Of a stretch of DNA of 7,604 nt, positions 6,583 to 7,604 are shown in pieces (positions within the stretch are counted from its first letter, which is position 1; the number at the start of each line of letters is the position of its first letter). A model generated the notes under the pieces. It saw only the letters and a program-made list of their open reading frames with translations, did no database searches and was not told where the DNA came from. A program made the position numbers and the translations under genes. Source of the DNA: Methylocystaceae bacterium (GTDB lineage: Bacteria > Pseudomonadota > Alphaproteobacteria > Rhizobiales > Beijerinckiaceae); the NCBI GenBank assembly GCA_003152255.1, contig PLZT01000415.1, forward strand, positions 1 to 7,604. The letters are read 5' to 3'.

Positions 6583-6731
6583 CCAACGTGGCGGCGCATC
6601 AGCCGCCTCCCACAGAAAACGACGTCCGTCCCGTGGCGCGAAAACCCGCCGCTTTTTTAGGCGCCCACGTCCCACGCAAGCGCCATGTTGCGGGAATTTC
6701 TCCCAATCGCCCGACATCAGCGCACAAGCGA

Positions 6732-6760
6732 TTGACTCCAAACCGAAGCGGAAACCTAAT
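6732..6760 (+). promoter_or_regulatory. Candidate promoter of the transglutaminase gene
   Basis: TTGACT (6732-6737; five of six consensus bases) and CCTAAT (6755-6760; four of six) are separated by 17 bases. Transcription would begin near 6767, leaving a leader of about 40 bases before the GTG at 6809. This is the best sigma-70-like pair I found in the window. Confidence 0.5.
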
Positions 6761-6808
6761 CGGCGCCATGCGCGTCGCGCCAAATCTTTACGAAAGGCCG
6801 CCAGCCCC

Positions 6809-7604
6809 GTGTCGATCCAGGTCGCCCTGCACCACGTCACCCATTACAAATATGATCGCTATGTCGCGCTTGGGCCGCAGGTCGTGCGGCTGCGCCCGGC
6901 GCCGCATTGCCGTACCGGCGTGCCCAGCTATTCGCTCAAGATCACGCCGTCGCAGCATTTCATCAATTGGCAGCAAGACCCGCACGGCAATTGGCTGGCG
7001 CGGCTGGTGTTCACCGAAAAAACCACGGAGTTCCGCGTCGAGGTCGACCTTTTGGCCGATCTCGCCGTGTTCAACCCGTTCGATTTCTTCGTCGAGCCCT
7101 ACGCCGAGGAGTTCCCCTTCACCTACGCGCCGGAGCTCGCGGCCGAACTCGCGGCGTCGCTGGAAATCGAGCCGTGCATAGGGCGCCCGAAGGACGCCCG
7201 TCCAGAGGAACGGGCTATCGCGCCGCTCGAAAACTTCGTGGCCTCCATTTCGCGGCAAAAACTCCGCACGATCGATTTTCTCGTCGGCCTCAACGCGAGG
7301 CTGAGCCAGCAGATCAAATATGTGATCCGCATGGAGCCCGGCGTGCAGCCGCCGGACGAGACGCTGACGCTGGGTTCGGGCTCCTGCCGCGATTCGGCCT
7401 GGCTCCTGGTGCAGACGCTGCGCCGGCTTGGTCTCGCCGCGCGTTTCGTCTCCGGCTATCTCATTCAGCTCGTCGCGGATGAGGAGCCGCTCGAAGGCCC
7501 CAAGGGACCGGAGCATGATTTCACCGATCTGCACGCCTGGGCCGAGGTCTATCTGCCCGGCGCCGGTTGGATCGGGCTCGACGCGACCTCGGGGCTGTTT
7601 TGCG
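6809..7604 (+). CDS. Transglutaminase-family protein, probable large DUF2126 type (5' part only)
   Basis: The first 265 residues are visible and the gene runs off the right edge. Residues 1-90 match the bacterial transglutaminase N-terminal beta domain ([45 protein letters not shown]). The papain-like transglutaminase core follows with a complete triad: Cys193 in [12 protein letters not shown], His242 in [12 protein letters not shown] and Asp258 in GLDATSG. Sequence such as [18 protein letters not shown] resembles the long version of about 1,100 residues that ends in DUF2126, rather than the short paralogue of about 290; this is family recall. Such proteins usually sit beside circularly permuted ATP-grasp and alpha-E proteins in clusters predicted to make or modify peptides, but their substrates are unproven. 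The GTG start is chosen because the family begins at this point, GAAAGG lies about 11 bases upstream, and no better in-frame start is seen. Protease activity is an alternative to cross-linking. Confidence 0.9.
   Translation, partial: MSIQVALHHVTHYKYDRYVALGPQVVRLRPAPHCRTGVPSYSLKITPSQHFINWQQDPHGNWLARLVFTEKTTEFRVEVDLLADLAVFNPFDFFVEPYAEEFPFTYAPELAAELAASLEIEPCIGRPKDARPEERAIAPLENFVASISRQKLRTIDFLVGLNARLSQQIKYVIRMEPGVQPPDETLTLGSGSCRDSAWLLVQTLRRLGLAARFVSGYLIQLVADEEPLEGPKGPEHDFTDLHAWAEVYLPGAGWIGLDATSGLFC

Larger units (their letters stand above)
6518..6808. other. Intergenic region between SDR and transglutaminase genes
   Basis: This gap of 291 bases holds a terminator-like hairpin, a 13-base palindrome, a second hairpin near a T run and a candidate promoter, each listed or discussed separately. 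Open frames crossing it on either strand give compositions with no recognisable domain, so I call no gene here. Confidence 0.55.

Noticed and set aside
6484..6840. Minus-strand 118-residue frame covering the SDR/transglutaminase gap
   Set aside because: It overlaps both flanking genes, has an irregular Arg/Trp-rich composition, no family resemblance and no convincing ribosome binding site.

Overview
The window looks like chromosomal DNA from a GC-rich alphaproteobacterium, most likely of the order Hyphomicrobiales (Rhizobiales). I base this on the primase sequence, on the close match of one gene to the NdvA/ChvA cyclic beta-1,2-glucan exporters of that order, and on the style of the S24-type regulator and the transglutaminase. 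A Beijerinckiaceae/Methylocystaceae-type host is a guess and cannot be settled here. I see no RNA gene, CRISPR array, insertion sequence or phage structural gene.

Left half, minus strand: three genes run in the same direction with short gaps. In order of transcription they are an NdvA-type glucan ABC exporter (4609 to 2834), a short HTH plus S24-peptidase-fold regulator (2771 to 2130), and DNA primase dnaG (2084 to 78). The gaps are 62 and 45 bases, so co-transcription is possible, although a weak promoter may precede the regulator. The first 77 bases lie downstream of dnaG; in many alphaproteobacteria rpoD follows there, but it is not visible in this window.

Middle and right, plus strand: a 307-base divergent intergenic region leads to a DJ-1/PfpI (Hsp31-like) protein (4917-5606). 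After 200 bases with operator-like repeats comes an SDR-family protein (5807-6517) with a strong ribosome binding site and a terminator-like hairpin. After a further 291 bases begins a large transglutaminase-family protein, probably the DUF2126-containing type. It starts with GTG at 6809 and is cut by the window end.

How the genes relate: dnaG is core replication, the exporter serves the periplasm and envelope, and the DJ-1-like and SDR proteins look like small stress or metabolite-handling genes. The transglutaminase probably opens a cluster with ATP-grasp/alpha-E partners outside the window. The main surprise is that three proteins keep their fold motifs but lack textbook functional residues: DnaG lacks all four zinc ligands, the S24 regulator has Ala where the catalytic Lys should be, and the SDR has Ala where the catalytic Tyr should be. 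I found no clear evidence of a complete new system inside the window.
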